Assembly (NCBI GenBank): GCA_947243795.1
Contig: OX365943.1
Location: 558,001-622,000 of the forward strand
Length of the DNA: 64,000 nucleotides
Origin: Saccharomyces uvarum
Lineage: Eukaryota > Ascomycota > Saccharomycetes > Saccharomycetales > Saccharomycetaceae
Reading direction: 5' to 3'
The position numbers and the translations under genes are program-made. Of the stretch, positions 20,287-31,291 are shown in pieces; position 1 is the first letter of the stretch, and every line of letters begins with the position of its first letter. The notes below the pieces were generated by a model. It was not told the origin of the DNA. It saw only the letters and a list, made by a program, of their open reading frames with translations, and made no database searches.

Positions 20287-21267
20287 TTACCAATTTCTTA
20301 TCAAGTCACACACAACTTCGTAAACTAGCCAACTTACAGCAGTGGAAGGGACAACTTTGAAGAGATTTGCAGTAAGACCCTTGTAGTAACCGCTGAAACC
20401 TTCTGTTTTACCAATTGTTACTAGCGCGTCCCAGACACTGGAATATTTGAACCCCAGTTCATTTCCGCCCATCGCAAGAACTTGGAATCGTCTTCTCAAT
20501 AGATCAAAAGGGTAGGTCATTGTTTGCGCAACACCACCACTTACGGCACCCATTGTTAGTTTGTAAAGGTTACTCTTCCAGGAGGGTCGAGAGTCTGAAC
20601 TATCGATACCTATTTCTCTTAATTGTTCATAAAGTGCAAAGTTTAAGGCCACATATGGAACAACTCCAAGACTTGTTGGCCATACACCCCTATATAATCC
20701 CTTGAAACCACCTTCTGATTTATAAGCTTCGGTTAGCAATTTCCAGATCCCTGGAGGCTTTGATATGTTCTTTGCCTTCGATCGGTTCAGACTACTTAAA
20801 TTGGCTGTTTGAATTGTTAGTCTTGTTTTTATCAAGTCCAACGGATAAGTAGCCACCACACTACAACCACCACATAATGCACCACTAAATAGTCTCTGAG
20901 TATTTGTGAGTTGTTCTTGTCCATTATAACCATCTACGTGAAATAGTTTCTTTTTACAGGCCTCATAAACTACAAATTGGACTGCACTATAAGGAAAGAT
21001 TCTTATACAATTCAAACCGTTTCCTCTGAACAGACCTTTAGTTCCCTCTTCACGATAGACTTGTCGTATGGACTGGAATATACCTTGATTATACGAATTC
21101 GTGGAGCTCTGAACTTGCAACAATATTTTTACTCTTTCAAAAGGCGAAACAACGGTTCGGGAAACTGCACCAGCCACACCACCAGCTAGAAATGCAATAT
21201 TTGAATCTTTCTTGAGAAAATTCTTAATTGAGTTCGGCTGCTCGAAGACGGCAAGTACTTCCGACAT
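20287..21267 (-). CDS. YPR011C: Mitochondrial carrier for APS and PAPS (YPR011C orthologue)
   Basis: A 326-residue mitochondrial carrier (SLC25 type) with three repeats of two helices. The repeat signatures Px[DE]xx[RK] are SPFERVK (Pro42), YPLDLIK (Pro142) and YPFDLLR (Pro253). Each repeat also has the later G-x-x-x-G/RG loop, for example LFRGNGLNCIRIFPYSAVQF and LYRGVWPTSLGVVPYVALNF. S. cerevisiae Ypr011c transports adenosine 5'-phosphosulfate and 3'-phospho-adenosine 5'-phosphosulfate across the inner membrane and matters for heat tolerance and methionine/glutathione levels. The start is the only reasonable ATG and the length agrees with the family. Confidence 0.96.
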   Translation of the reverse strand: MSEVLAVFEQPNSIKNFLKKDSNIAFLAGGVAGAVSRTVVSPFERVKILLQVQSSTNSYNQGIFQSIRQVYREEGTKGLFRGNGLNCIRIFPYSAVQFVVYEACKKKLFHVDGYNGQEQLTNTQRLFSGALCGGCSVVATYPLDLIKTRLTIQTANLSSLNRSKAKNISKPPGIWKLLTEAYKSEGGFKGLYRGVWPTSLGVVPYVALNFALYEQLREIGIDSSDSRPSWKSNLYKLTMGAVSGGVAQTMTYPFDLLRRRFQVLAMGGNELGFKYSSVWDALVTIGKTEGFSGYYKGLTANLFKVVPSTAVSWLVYEVVCDLIRNW

Positions 21268-21885
21268 ACCAGTAGAACCTGTTTATTGAAAATTTATAAT
21301 TGAGCACTTTGAAATGAGAAGTAGAAAACTCGGTATATTTCCCTTAACGTTTTAAATTCAGTTAGCCTCATTGGCAATCATGATTATTTTGACCGATTCG
21401 CATATCAAGTGCAAGCTGCGAAACAAATCTGGCAAGAAAAAGAGGTGGAATAATATCAAAAGGGTCTTCGGTGAAAAAAAGCATAAAAATTACCAGGTGG
21501 CCGAATACACTACATAGCTTATATCGAATGTTCGCTTACAGTTCGTTACTCTTACAGATTACAGAAAACGTCAAATGCCTTATTAATTGTTCGCCCACGC
21601 CTACTGCCTTTGCGGGTCGTTAAATTTATCTTTTCGTATATTTACAAAAAGTAAGTAGAGAGTATTTAGGTTAGTTAAACATAAACATAAAATGTTCTAT
21701 ATGCGTTATGGAAAATTGATGACATCGAATGGTCGTATAACTTTTGAAAGTGAAAAGAGTATTCGTGTTCCATTACTTCCTTTCTTTTATTTAAACTCCA
21801 TAGAAAAGCCTGATGTGTTTTTGCCTTACGTTTGGACTTGAATTTTATAATCTCTTTGTAGTAAAGCTTTTCAAATGCCATTTTT
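21268..21885. other. Intergenic: YPR011C promoter and CMR3 3' region
   Basis: About 620 bases. A 68-codon frame with an ATG (21675-21881, minus strand) begins four bases past the CMR3 stop codon. Its AT-rich, Lys/Tyr-heavy composition and position fit 3' UTR noise, so I do not call it. Confidence 0.5.
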
Positions 21886-22839
21886 TTAAGTTGTGTTTAA
21901 GACCTTGTTTCTTTTCCTTTCATGGCTCTTCAAATGTCTTAGCATATTACTCTTCACATTGAAAGATTTTGAGCAACCTTCCCAAGTGCACTTGAAAGGG
22001 GTATCCCCTGTATGTATTAAATAATGCGTCTTTAATGTTGAGGGCCTCGAGCAAATTTTGCCGCATACGGGACACTGCTTCCTTAGCTTTGCAGATGATA
22101 TTCGACTTCCGTTTTTCCAATCGGAGAATGCTGCTGAAGAAGTTGAAGAAGTACCAGGTTCGCTTTTAGTTCTACAATTAGCGTCCTCATGTACACCTGA
22201 GATTATGCTATATTTAGGCGGGACCGATTTTGGTCTATTCTGACATACATCAATAGTGGTGTTCGAGGGGGCAACCATTGATAATGCAGCAAAATTTGGT
22301 TCAGGAGCCACTGTTATCTGCTCTTTTTCATATGGCCCCATTGGCTTATAGAGAGTTGGTACGATGACTGGCATCATAAGGGGAGCTGATGAGGTTATAT
22401 GAGCCGGCTGGCTATGTGTTATTTGTTGCCGGTTATCAGAAAAATATATAGGATATTGATCAGGTGTTACATTCATAGAAATTGGCGTGTAAACCTCGTT
22501 AACCATAGGCACTATATTCATACCATGGTAGACCTGCTGTGGAGGGAACTGAAGCCTTGTGTCTGTATTGGCGCGTGGGCCACTTTCAAAATTGGGTAAA
22601 AGAGACGAAATTGGCGGTAAGTTTATTTTAGTACCATTGTAACATTCTTGTTCGTTTTTATAGCTATTTTGGCCATACAATTGATTATTTATACTAGGGG
22701 TTAGCTGGTCAGCTGTCCGCACCTGTAGTGGAAGGTTTGATTTATAATTCATCGTACACATTCCGATATTAGGAGATTCTGATTTGTCTGTATATGTTGT
22801 CCGCCTTTCTGAACTTTGCCTTGAAAGCGAAAAATTCAT
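21886..22839 (-). CDS. CMR3: Cmr3, C2H2 zinc-finger protein
   Basis: A 317-residue protein, the S. cerevisiae length. Two adjacent C2H2 fingers lie at the C-terminus, residues 256-306: CPVCGKICSRPSTLKTH, then a linker HTGDTPF, then CTWEGCSKSFNVKSNMLRH. The rest is Pro/Asn/Ser-rich, as in many yeast activators. S. cerevisiae Cmr3 (YPR013C) is a putative regulator whose overproduction changes mutation rate; its targets are not settled. The finger block is nearly identical to that of YPR015C about 5 kb upstream on the same strand, so the two arose by duplication. The long non-coding stretch before this gene is formally its promoter. Confidence 0.95.
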   Translation of the reverse strand: MNFSLSRQSSERRTTYTDKSESPNIGMCTMNYKSNLPLQVRTADQLTPSINNQLYGQNSYKNEQECYNGTKINLPPISSLLPNFESGPRANTDTRLQFPPQQVYHGMNIVPMVNEVYTPISMNVTPDQYPIYFSDNRQQITHSQPAHITSSAPLMMPVIVPTLYKPMGPYEKEQITVAPEPNFAALSMVAPSNTTIDVCQNRPKSVPPKYSIISGVHEDANCRTKSEPGTSSTSSAAFSDWKNGSRISSAKLRKQCPVCGKICSRPSTLKTHYLIHTGDTPFKCTWEGCSKSFNVKSNMLRHLKSHERKRNKVLNTT

Positions 22840-25800
22840 GTAATTTACTTTTAATGGCGTTTATCACTATTTTGTAGAGTAGGTTGTAAACTTGTATAAT
22901 AGCTATGAAGAAGTTGAAGAAAAAATACTAATGCAGAAGAATTATTAGAAAGCTTTATAAACTGGAAAAGCCGATAATTTTTGTTTATAGTTATATTCAT
23001 TGAATCCTGGACGGCATGCAGAAAGGACTTTGAAACACCAACGTGTAGTAGTTGCATATATATCAAGAAAAGAAAGAAAAAAAGAGGGCAGACAGAGTAC
23101 AACAATAATGAAGAAGGCAGACGGCCGCCCTTCACGGGCTACCTGCAGATCTCTTAGGCAGCTCCAGAATGACGTGCTTGCACGATTACTTACTTATGGA
23201 ACTTTAGGGACATAGGTCGCGAACCTGACGCATCACTCTTTATCTTCGTTTTTGTTTCTGTTTAGGTTTCCTTGTGTAGAACAATACGGAGGAACTCGGA
23301 TGGAAGTTAAAAAAAACAGATCGTCTTGATCTGCTCTCAAACTGGTATACCGCCGAAAAGTTTATTTCCCACCGTAAACGGCAACCGCTCGTGGCTCAAG
23401 GTTGGATGCTCCCGCAAGAATTTCTCTTATAGGAAAGACCCGTAGTCTAAAAGGAAAGGATCGCCGTCGTGTTGTTCTTTAACCCCGAATCAGCATTTCT
23501 CACCTGATTCTTTCCGATATTGCTGCAAAACCCAGGTATATTTTTAGGCACCGAGCGTGCGCGATGTATATGGATTGATTTTCACATGTATCGTTTATGA
23601 GTGGTTGACTGCACCTCGTGTTGGGAGATTATTCAAACGGGCTTCCCTGACTCAAGAGGCCTCCTCATTTTTAGTTGCTTTTCAGTTCCAACTATGCATG
23701 GCAGGCAAAAGTTGGGAAAGTAAAATCATGTAGCCCTACCGTTTCACTACAACGTCTTAGGCACTTCTACGATTGCTATCAGAATCACGGCAAGGTGCGT
23801 ATAGCTATGAATACATAGTAGCCTGTACTAAAAAACTTACAAACAAACAAAAAGAATAGTATCGGTTAGGCGTAGTTTCACACAAGGGTAAAATAAATTG
23901 CAGTAAGTCAATGAGCATTTTAAATCTCCAATATAGGAGGACAAACGTGGCCATTATAGTACGTTATATTGCTCATCACAACACCCTGCGGTGGCAATAA
24001 CGGGATGTAGCCTTTCCATTGTATCATCAACGTCGTCTACGGAGGATTGTCAGAGCTAGCGCACATAAAACAAAATATTCCTAATTCGGCTTTATTTAGA
24101 GTTGGAGCTATGTGGAACGGTTTTTATGCTATGAACGGGCATTGCAGTAAGGTAAGGTAACGGCGCTCAACCACTGTTGAACAAAAAGAAAAAGCAAGAA
24201 GAGGGATACATAAGCCTTGCCTACGCGTCCTTATTGAAAAGAATCTGCAGCTCGGGCTTGCTCAACGGGATTTTCAGCGAAATCAACCAAACATCGGACA
24301 ATTATTTTCATGCATTCACAAATCAACTACAGCAAAGCTGGGCGCTGAGTGTGCTGAGTAGGTATGTTGCTTCAATGTTGTTTGCTCAGCCTATATCGAA
24401 AAAAAAACCGAAAAAACAAAATTGGTACTGTCATTGCACAGGGTAAGAATCCACCATACGTTTTTTCGCACAATCGGCACAAAAAACCGTTCAATTTCAA
24501 GAACCTTATTTTAACTTGCGCTCGTGGTTGTCAGAAAAACAAAATCAACGTGTGGGCAAATAAGGTTTTTTCTCCTTTAGAAAATTTGCACTTCGGGAAC
24601 TGAAGAGCGATGAGAAATCTCGTGTAGAGGATTTTCATTTGACGATAAAAAGAAATTTAGGAAAAAAAAGAAATTTGTCTTTTAACCAGAAGGTGTTGCT
24701 TATTCCTTACGTATGCACAGAATGCAAAGCACAAGATACGGAAGGCGCAACTTCACGCAGCTGCCCTTGCTCACACATTACTGGGGATGCAAGACATACA
24801 GAAGAAGGCTGCCCTTGGCTGTTTCGGCGACAGCCCTGGCTAGCCTTTCCAAATCGTTATAAAAAAAACCAAAACTTAGAGGGCCTTTGAATTTTACGTC
24901 AGCAATATTATCTCATAAAAACAAGTTAATTTAGTTCATATGCCTGGTCTATGAAACTGAGAAACGAATGTGAGATTTCCTGTAATTCAATAGAAAAGTT
25001 TTCTCATTGGATTGCTTACAAAGCGTGCCATTTTATGCTCCCTGCTAAAATTCATTTATCAGTTGAAGTCGCTGGCTTTCTTTCTGAAAGAAAAATTAAG
25101 TAGTTCATAGGTATACGCAAATGTTTGCTCCGTCGATGAACAAATCTTAATTACAGGCAACCTCGAATAATACTATTACCAATTAGCGACAAGCCCGAGC
25201 GAAAAGTTATATCGAGCTAGTAAATTAGATAATATGGTTAAGAAACTTTAACGCGGTCTGTTAAACCTGGCAGCGGTGGAAGAGGATTGAAAGAGTCAGC
25301 TTTCTAAGTATCAAAGTTTGAAAAACGAAGGCACACCATGAGCTTACCGTATTTGCCGCAGCGACGTTGCTTTATGAAGATTCAAATAAAATTTGTGGCT
25401 AATTTGCTGCTTCAAGGCATGTGAAATGGGAGCGATGTTAATTATTGATTTACAATCTAAAAATGCTAAGCCGCTAACGGTGCTATCGATTTCATTCGCC
25501 TCTTTTTAAATTACTGCTCCATTTTGCCATTACAGATCTGGCGGCGCTCCTGCTTATCGGGCTGTTGCAGCATAAATTTCGGGCAAAGCCGAAGGCCGTG
25601 GGAAAAATAAACTACTGAGAACACGCTATCCTTCACTGTACCTACAATGTGTGTTCTTCCGCCCGATCCATCGTGCCTGCTTTGAAGCAGTTAAACAAAC
25701 TTAACTGTAGGGACGTGGATATTGATTTCCCGTACGATGCTAATCTAATACACGTGCCTTTCCATCTCGGTTAATTGCTTAATTCAATTTGTCCGCTTGT

Positions 25801-28070
25801 TTTTCGTTGAGCGATTTTAGCCGATTTCTTGCAATATAAAATTCAGGGGCTTTCTGCATCACGATTAGTTAAGTGGCGGACGTAAAATACCCCACGCCAA
25901 AGTTACGCGTGTAAACAAAGCGTGCATGAAAGTGCGCGTGGGTAATTGCTGAATAAGCACCCTGTAGAAATACCAGGAATTCTTGCAAATCATTTTATCA
26001 GTCTACAATAGCTCCATTATTACAAACTTGCATGGAAGTCTGGACTTTATTTTGGCCATTACTTTAAGAAATCTCTCAATGTGAGCCCTCAAAGATGTGA
26101 AGGAGGAAAATATTTTCACCTCAATAACATTTCTACCATTCTCTTTTTTACAATAAAGCTCGACGTCTTCATGATAAATTTGATATGTTATCCCTAAACG
26201 CATTCTCATTGAAAAAAAGGTCTCGAGGGAACAGCTGTACTAAGAGAATGTTTTCAATGTAGCTCCTCAACTTACACCTAATTTTACAATAATTCTTTTC
26301 ATTGTATATTTAGTATAACGTAGGGACTTGCTCTCTTATTTCAGACTGTCAACAATGGAAGCGCTTAGCGAATGTGGCCTTTTAGTTCTAAGGTCTCTCT
26401 TCGTTCATAGAAATGATTCAAACCATACACAAACTTCATACTCAATCTAGAATTTTATTAGTGTTAGCACGATGCGGTTCTTAGTAGAATTGAAAACATC
26501 CATGCATTAGCCATTTCTATGAGAAATCTATATGACAATACAAGAGATAACTGTTGTCTCTCGAGCGTCCATATCTCCATATTCTTACTTCCGTCTACTA
26601 TTACGGTTTCTGGGGAGGCGCTTCAACGAAGCAATTGAATAAAATGCCACCATAAATAACTGGTTCTTGAATTTGACTTTAATTAAGGTATCCTTTACTC
26701 TAAAGCTTGTTAGCATATTTTTCAATTTGCTTCAGTGATTGGAAAGTTGAATGCTATACCTCCCACTCTTATTTCATTCTAGAGCCAGGCGTTGCACTAT
26801 CGACTATTAATTTACTCCTAAATAGTTTAAGTACTTTTTTCAACTGCTGCCGACTGATAATATATGAATCTATCAAGGGTAATTATAATTGATGGACTAC
26901 AGTTTTTGTGTTTGATTTTCTATCGCCTGGAATAATAGGAATCAACCACCATTTTAAGTAGCCAATAAATTCATATGAAATAGTATTTTTGAACGGGTTA
27001 AGAATATTTAACATTAATAGTAGCAGCCCACAACTAAATGTATTCATTAGAGACTTTCGCCTATAAAAATGTGATTTTCTTTCCAATTATTCCAAGGCCA
27101 TTAGGGGCCTGCTCAATTTTCTTCTCATCTTTGATTTAGTTATGGCGATTAGCATGTTATGCTATTTTGGGTTTCGCGCCTGCCAGATCTATTTCCGGTA
27201 TATTTGCACAGCATCCAAAACCTGATATAATAACTTTCGGCAAGTCGAATTGTTTGTCATTCGCAAGCTGTGCGTTTTATTGTAGGAGCAAGTTTTTTTT
27301 TTCATTCTCGTCCACATCAATGTCCAGAAAGAGAACAACGGATTATAAAGATGTTCTATTCATCACCTCAAGGAAAAGTCTTATCCTATAGAAGAAATGG
27401 ACCCTTCTTTTATATACATATTACGGAAGGTTCTGTTTGTGTAAGGGAAGGCTCCCTTGCTGAGTTTACCATCATCCTGATAGAGTGTTCAATACACTCC
27501 AAATCACTAGTTTTCGGTTAATGACACCCCAGTGTTACACTAGTTAATGTTTAAGTTCAACGTCATTTTGCCAAGACAAGCCCTTTTTTCCTTGAAAAGT
27601 GAGTTAAGGAACGGGCAAATTTCGTAGCAAACAAAGTCTTGGTATTGCCATTACTTATACATAAAAACACACTAAAACGTATTGAAAATCCATGCTACGG
27701 CCGTTTGTGTGACCATGAAACATAAATTTACCATCGTACCTTCTAGTCGAATGAAAGACTTTAAGAATTTCCACAGTAACGAAGAATGACAGTGAGAATT
27801 TAGCCGCGCGCGCTTTGGGTACACAATCATGTGACGCGGAATAACAAGATTTACGCTATTGTAAGAGTAAGAGTAAGGGTCCAAACGGCAATTATCTCAC
27901 CTCCTTACAGTTTGACTAGTTTAGGCTAATTGATTAGTAACTACACGCAATACATTTATGGAGTTGATACATATCTATACTCATTCACAATGGTAAAAGT
28001 GCCCCATAAGCATTAATTGCGCCCCAAAAAAACCAAAAAAAAAACTTGATCATCCTTAAAAGAAGAGCCT
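22840..28070. other. Exceptionally long intergenic region: CMR3 upstream and YPR015C downstream
   Basis: About 5.2 kb with no convincing protein gene, tRNA or LTR. Frames up to about 90 codons occur on both strands but are in conflict with each other and mostly lack an ATG or family resemblance. A small inverted repeat GGCTGT-N7-ACAGCC is at 24820-24838. A 68-codon ATG frame on the minus strand (26003-26209) is the most protein-like. Because both flanking genes are on the minus strand, most of this region lies upstream of CMR3 and could be a large regulated promoter or hold non-coding transcripts. Confidence 0.55.
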
Positions 28071-28817
28071 TCACTGGTGTTTTTTCTTTGCTATTTTTTT
28101 TTGGTGTGTCCTCAAATGCCTTAACATGTTGCTTTTAACATTGAAAGATTTATTACAATGTTCCCAAGTGCATTTGAAGGGTGTGTCTCCTGTATGTATT
28201 AAGTAATGTGTTCTTAACGTTGAAGGCCTAGAACAAACCTTTCCGCAGATAGGACATTGCTTCCGTAGCTTTACCACAGCACGCAATTGCTTTTGTATAA
28301 GATCCAAGTCTGTTTGTGTTTGGGATAGTAGTGTCCCAGGATTTTGTCCCGTATGAACATTCGAGAGAGAGTATTGTCCATCGCTCGCCGACCTACGACT
28401 TTCATCTTGAAAATGCTGCATAGGTGGAGTCACAGATTGGGGAGTATATGAAGGTGTTGTTGTTGTTGAATAAACAGAGCAGTAAGATTGGCGTTCAATG
28501 AATGTTAAGGGAAAAGGCTGCGGTGCTGCTATAACTGGCGAGTAAATAACAGAGTTGGAACCCGATCTCCAAACAGGGTCTTCTGTCTGGTGCAAAGAAG
28601 AGGGAGCATAATGGTAGGCTGGGGGCGGTAATTGGGCCTGATTTATTTCGGAAGTAATTGAGGCGTGCATAATCGACGAACAGGGAGGGAGATGCACATC
28701 CCCTTTGACCGTATCTGAGACTTTCTTCGGAGATTGGGCATATGGTGTCCCTATGTTAGGTGAAGAGCGTTTTACTGGGCTACAAAGCATGGGTTCTAGT
28801 GTTTTTGTTTTCCACAT
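28071..28817 (-). CDS. YPR015C: C2H2 zinc-finger protein, CMR3 paralogue (YPR015C orthologue)
   Basis: A 248-residue protein. Two C2H2 fingers occupy residues 188-238: CPICGKVCSRPSTLRTH and CTWEHCNKSFNVKSNMLRH, joined by HTGDTPF. In finger sequence and spacing it is almost the same as CMR3, while the N-terminal parts differ, being Pro/Ser/Thr-rich here. A basic tail (KKIAKKKH) could serve as nuclear localisation signal. Its function in S. cerevisiae is little studied; overexpression disturbs the cell cycle. DNA binding is secure as inference from the fingers; target genes cannot be read from sequence. Confidence 0.94.
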   Translation of the reverse strand: MWKTKTLEPMLCSPVKRSSPNIGTPYAQSPKKVSDTVKGDVHLPPCSSIMHASITSEINQAQLPPPAYHYAPSSLHQTEDPVWRSGSNSVIYSPVIAAPQPFPLTFIERQSYCSVYSTTTTPSYTPQSVTPPMQHFQDESRRSASDGQYSLSNVHTGQNPGTLLSQTQTDLDLIQKQLRAVVKLRKQCPICGKVCSRPSTLRTHYLIHTGDTPFKCTWEHCNKSFNVKSNMLRHLRTHQKKIAKKKHQ

Positions 28818-30137
28818 TATAATTAGCGTTGAAGATCGAAGTTTTATGTATATGAAAAAATTGGAAACAGCTTAGTGTAGACTTCCTTTTATTGTGTTAT
28901 TATCAAACTGAGTCTTGCAGGGATGCCCTTGGGAAGAAAAGAAAAAGATTGGACAGAGGAATGAACATCTGTATGATCTGGAGTAACTTGCAAATAAGGC
29001 AACGAAAAAAAGAGCGACTACAACCAACGCTTATATAATATAGAGAATTCTCGTAACTGTATCTCATGGCAACCGAAGGCCGCTTAAATTTAAGGTTTTG
29101 ATGGGAGAAAGATTTCCAGTGCTTTACGCTCCTCGTAGCAACAGCCGCTACGAGCCTCTCGAGGAAACGGTGCCTTCCAGACCGTTGGCCTAGGATCCTC
29201 CAGATAGAGTTGTCTTAAAACGCAGCGCGGCGGACTTATTTTTGCAAAGATTTCCAGAAAACAATAGAGGAAGAATTTCTGGCGTACGAAAGGGAACGAT
29301 GTCCCAACATTTCCACATAGCTACGGGGTTTTCTGTGGGCTGAAAAAAAAAACTCCTGAGCAATTACCTTTTGGTGAAACGGTTTCTGGCTATGAGTGGC
29401 GATATGAGCCAGGGAGTTAGAGCTACTTCCGTATGCAAAGCGGGGCCAGGATGCTTGTCTTTCAAGGACCCTAGGTAGAAGAGATACAGCGTAAGTCACC
29501 TAGCGCTGGCGCGAGGGCTTGATCTCTTGACAAGGGTGCAACGGACAGTGCCGTCTATTGTATACTATGTATGGAAAGAAAAATGCACTTTAACGCGCTA
29601 CTGAAAAACTTTATTGCTGTGCCTTAAGTGCTTTGTCAAGTGCCTTTGATTATATTGGTCTTTGCCAAGATGTTCTATACTTCACCGAACAACTGTTGGT
29701 GAAATAATTAAAAAAAAGAAATCAATTTATCTAATGTAGGTAGAGATCCTGGATTTTTCTACTACTAGTGACTGAAATTAAACGACTAGATACCATTTCC
29801 AGAAAATTGGGTGAAAGCCCGTATCATGCAAAGAATTTGCTCAGGCAGGCAATGCTTCGCACCCGAATTATAAAGCTACCTGTGTCTGATAAAAAGACCC
29901 TAACTTCGACTCGTCATGAATATCATGCTGTATGCAAAAAAAAAAATTAAAAAAAGTACATAATATACATACAACTTAAATTAAAATGCATAGAAACCTA
30001 AAAAAAAAATTATTTGTCACACCAAAAAAATATCACAAATGCTACGTAAGAAGATTATTGCAACACGGGGACTCCTTCGCATACAACTGTAAACAGACTC
30101 GAGAAAGGAGGGAATTCCCCCCAAAAGTACCCAATAT
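28818..30137. other. Intergenic: YPR015C promoter and TIF6 3' region
   Basis: About 1.3 kb. It contains a GC-rich block near 29100-29180 and an AT-rich TIF6 3' part from about 29930. Frames of 60-87 codons are present on both strands without features of real genes. Nothing else was recognised. Confidence 0.5.
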
Positions 30138-30875
30138 CTATGAGTAGGTTTCAATTAAAGTATCACGTAGGTTACCTGAAATGGATTCTGGTTGAGCATC
30201 TTGCAAACGGAAGATACTTTCAATAACACTCAATTCTGGGGCTGTGGTATCTAGACCTGTGACAGCCAAATAGTCGTTGACGACCATACCGGCACCGACA
30301 ACAGCACTACCGCGGTTAACGGTACCAGCCACCAAAGGCACTTGTAGTAAGGAGGACAATTCTTCTTGGTCTTGAACGCTTGTTTGTGGATGCACTAACC
30401 CACCTTGATTACTCAAAGAACAATATGACCCGACTAGGATGTTACCCGATATGGTTTGACGGAAGACTTCCACGCCTAACACATCACTTATCAATTCTTC
30501 GGTTTCCCTGTCGATGTCTGGATGTACTAAGGCGACGTAGTCATTGCAACAGATGACGTTACCCAAGGCAGATAATCTTTCCTCTACTCTCTGGATCTTA
30601 ACGGAATCTGGCAAACAGTTTCTTAGATGTTGTAATTCTTGATCTGTGGTTTGAGTGGGAACCAGCAAACCTCTACGGTTACCAGCGGTCATTCTACCGA
30701 TGATACGGGTACCAGCAATGGTGGTATGAACGATGGGAATAGCGTCTCCCAATTCAGCTTCGAATGCAGAGTAGAAGTTTTCGGAACCACCAACAGCGAC
30801 TAGACAGTAGGTGTTTGTCAACTTGGAGAAGACACCGATTTCATTAGAGTTTTCAAATTGGGTTCTGGAAGCCAT
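30138..30875 (-). CDS. TIF6: Tif6 (eIF6), 60S ribosome anti-association factor
   Basis: A 245-residue protein, the invariant eIF6 length. It starts [20 protein letters not shown] and shows the five-fold repeated pentein fold, with recurring pieces such as [17 protein letters not shown] and [19 protein letters not shown]. Tif6 joins pre-60S particles in the nucleolus, is needed for rRNA processing, and blocks joining with 40S until it is released by Efl1 and Sdo1. The promoter has RRPE, PAC and Reb1-type sites, in keeping with a ribosome-biogenesis gene. Confidence 0.99.
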   Translation of the reverse strand: MASRTQFENSNEIGVFSKLTNTYCLVAVGGSENFYSAFEAELGDAIPIVHTTIAGTRIIGRMTAGNRRGLLVPTQTTDQELQHLRNCLPDSVKIQRVEERLSALGNVICCNDYVALVHPDIDRETEELISDVLGVEVFRQTISGNILVGSYCSLSNQGGLVHPQTSVQDQEELSSLLQVPLVAGTVNRGSAVVGAGMVVNDYLAVTGLDTTAPELSVIESIFRLQDAQPESISGNLRDTLIETYS

Positions 30876-31058
30876 TATTGTTTGTTTCGAGAATTAGTTA
30901 AGTTATGCTCTTGTTCCAATACTCTGTCGTGTTGCCTTTCTACTTTAAGACCAACGAGGGATGGATTTTCTTAGTATTATGCAAGTGAATAAAATTTTTT
31001 TATATACTAAGAGAGAAAAAATCTGCACGAAAGAACATGGGTTTAAATCTTTAATTAA

Positions 31059-31115
31059 TGAAAATTTTCCAAAAATTTTCTTTTTTGCCTCTAAAGAGAA
31101 CGGGTAATGCTCATC
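31059..31115 (-). promoter_or_regulatory. RRPE, Reb1 and PAC sites in the TIF6 promoter
   Basis: TGAAAATTTTCC (31059-31070) and AAAAATTTTC (31071-31080) are two RRPE-like elements. CGGGTAA (31101-31107) is a Reb1 site. CTCATC (31110-31115) is a PAC core read on the minus strand as GATGAG. All lie 180-240 bases upstream of the TIF6 ATG, with Reb1 and PAC almost adjacent. Confidence 0.75.
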
Positions 31116-31291
31116 ACCAGATTTTCGTCCGGAATGCTTATATTCTTACATAAAGAAATGGAGGTATCGTAGATCATTGCGGCTCTGTTGCTTCCACAGA
31201 GTATCTGGAGACAGGCCAAACCGTAAAGCGAAGGCCACGACCCTCATTCACTCAGCTGTACACCGTTCTGCTTTGTCCTGGTGGCTCAAAA

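Noticed and set aside
21675-21881. 68-codon ATG frame just after the CMR3 stop
   Set aside because: It is AT-rich, lies in the expected 3' UTR and resembles no family.
24820-24838. Small hairpin GGCTGT-N7-ACAGCC in the CMR3 upstream region
   Set aside because: A six-base stem of this kind is common by chance; there is no T-tract or other RNA feature beside it.
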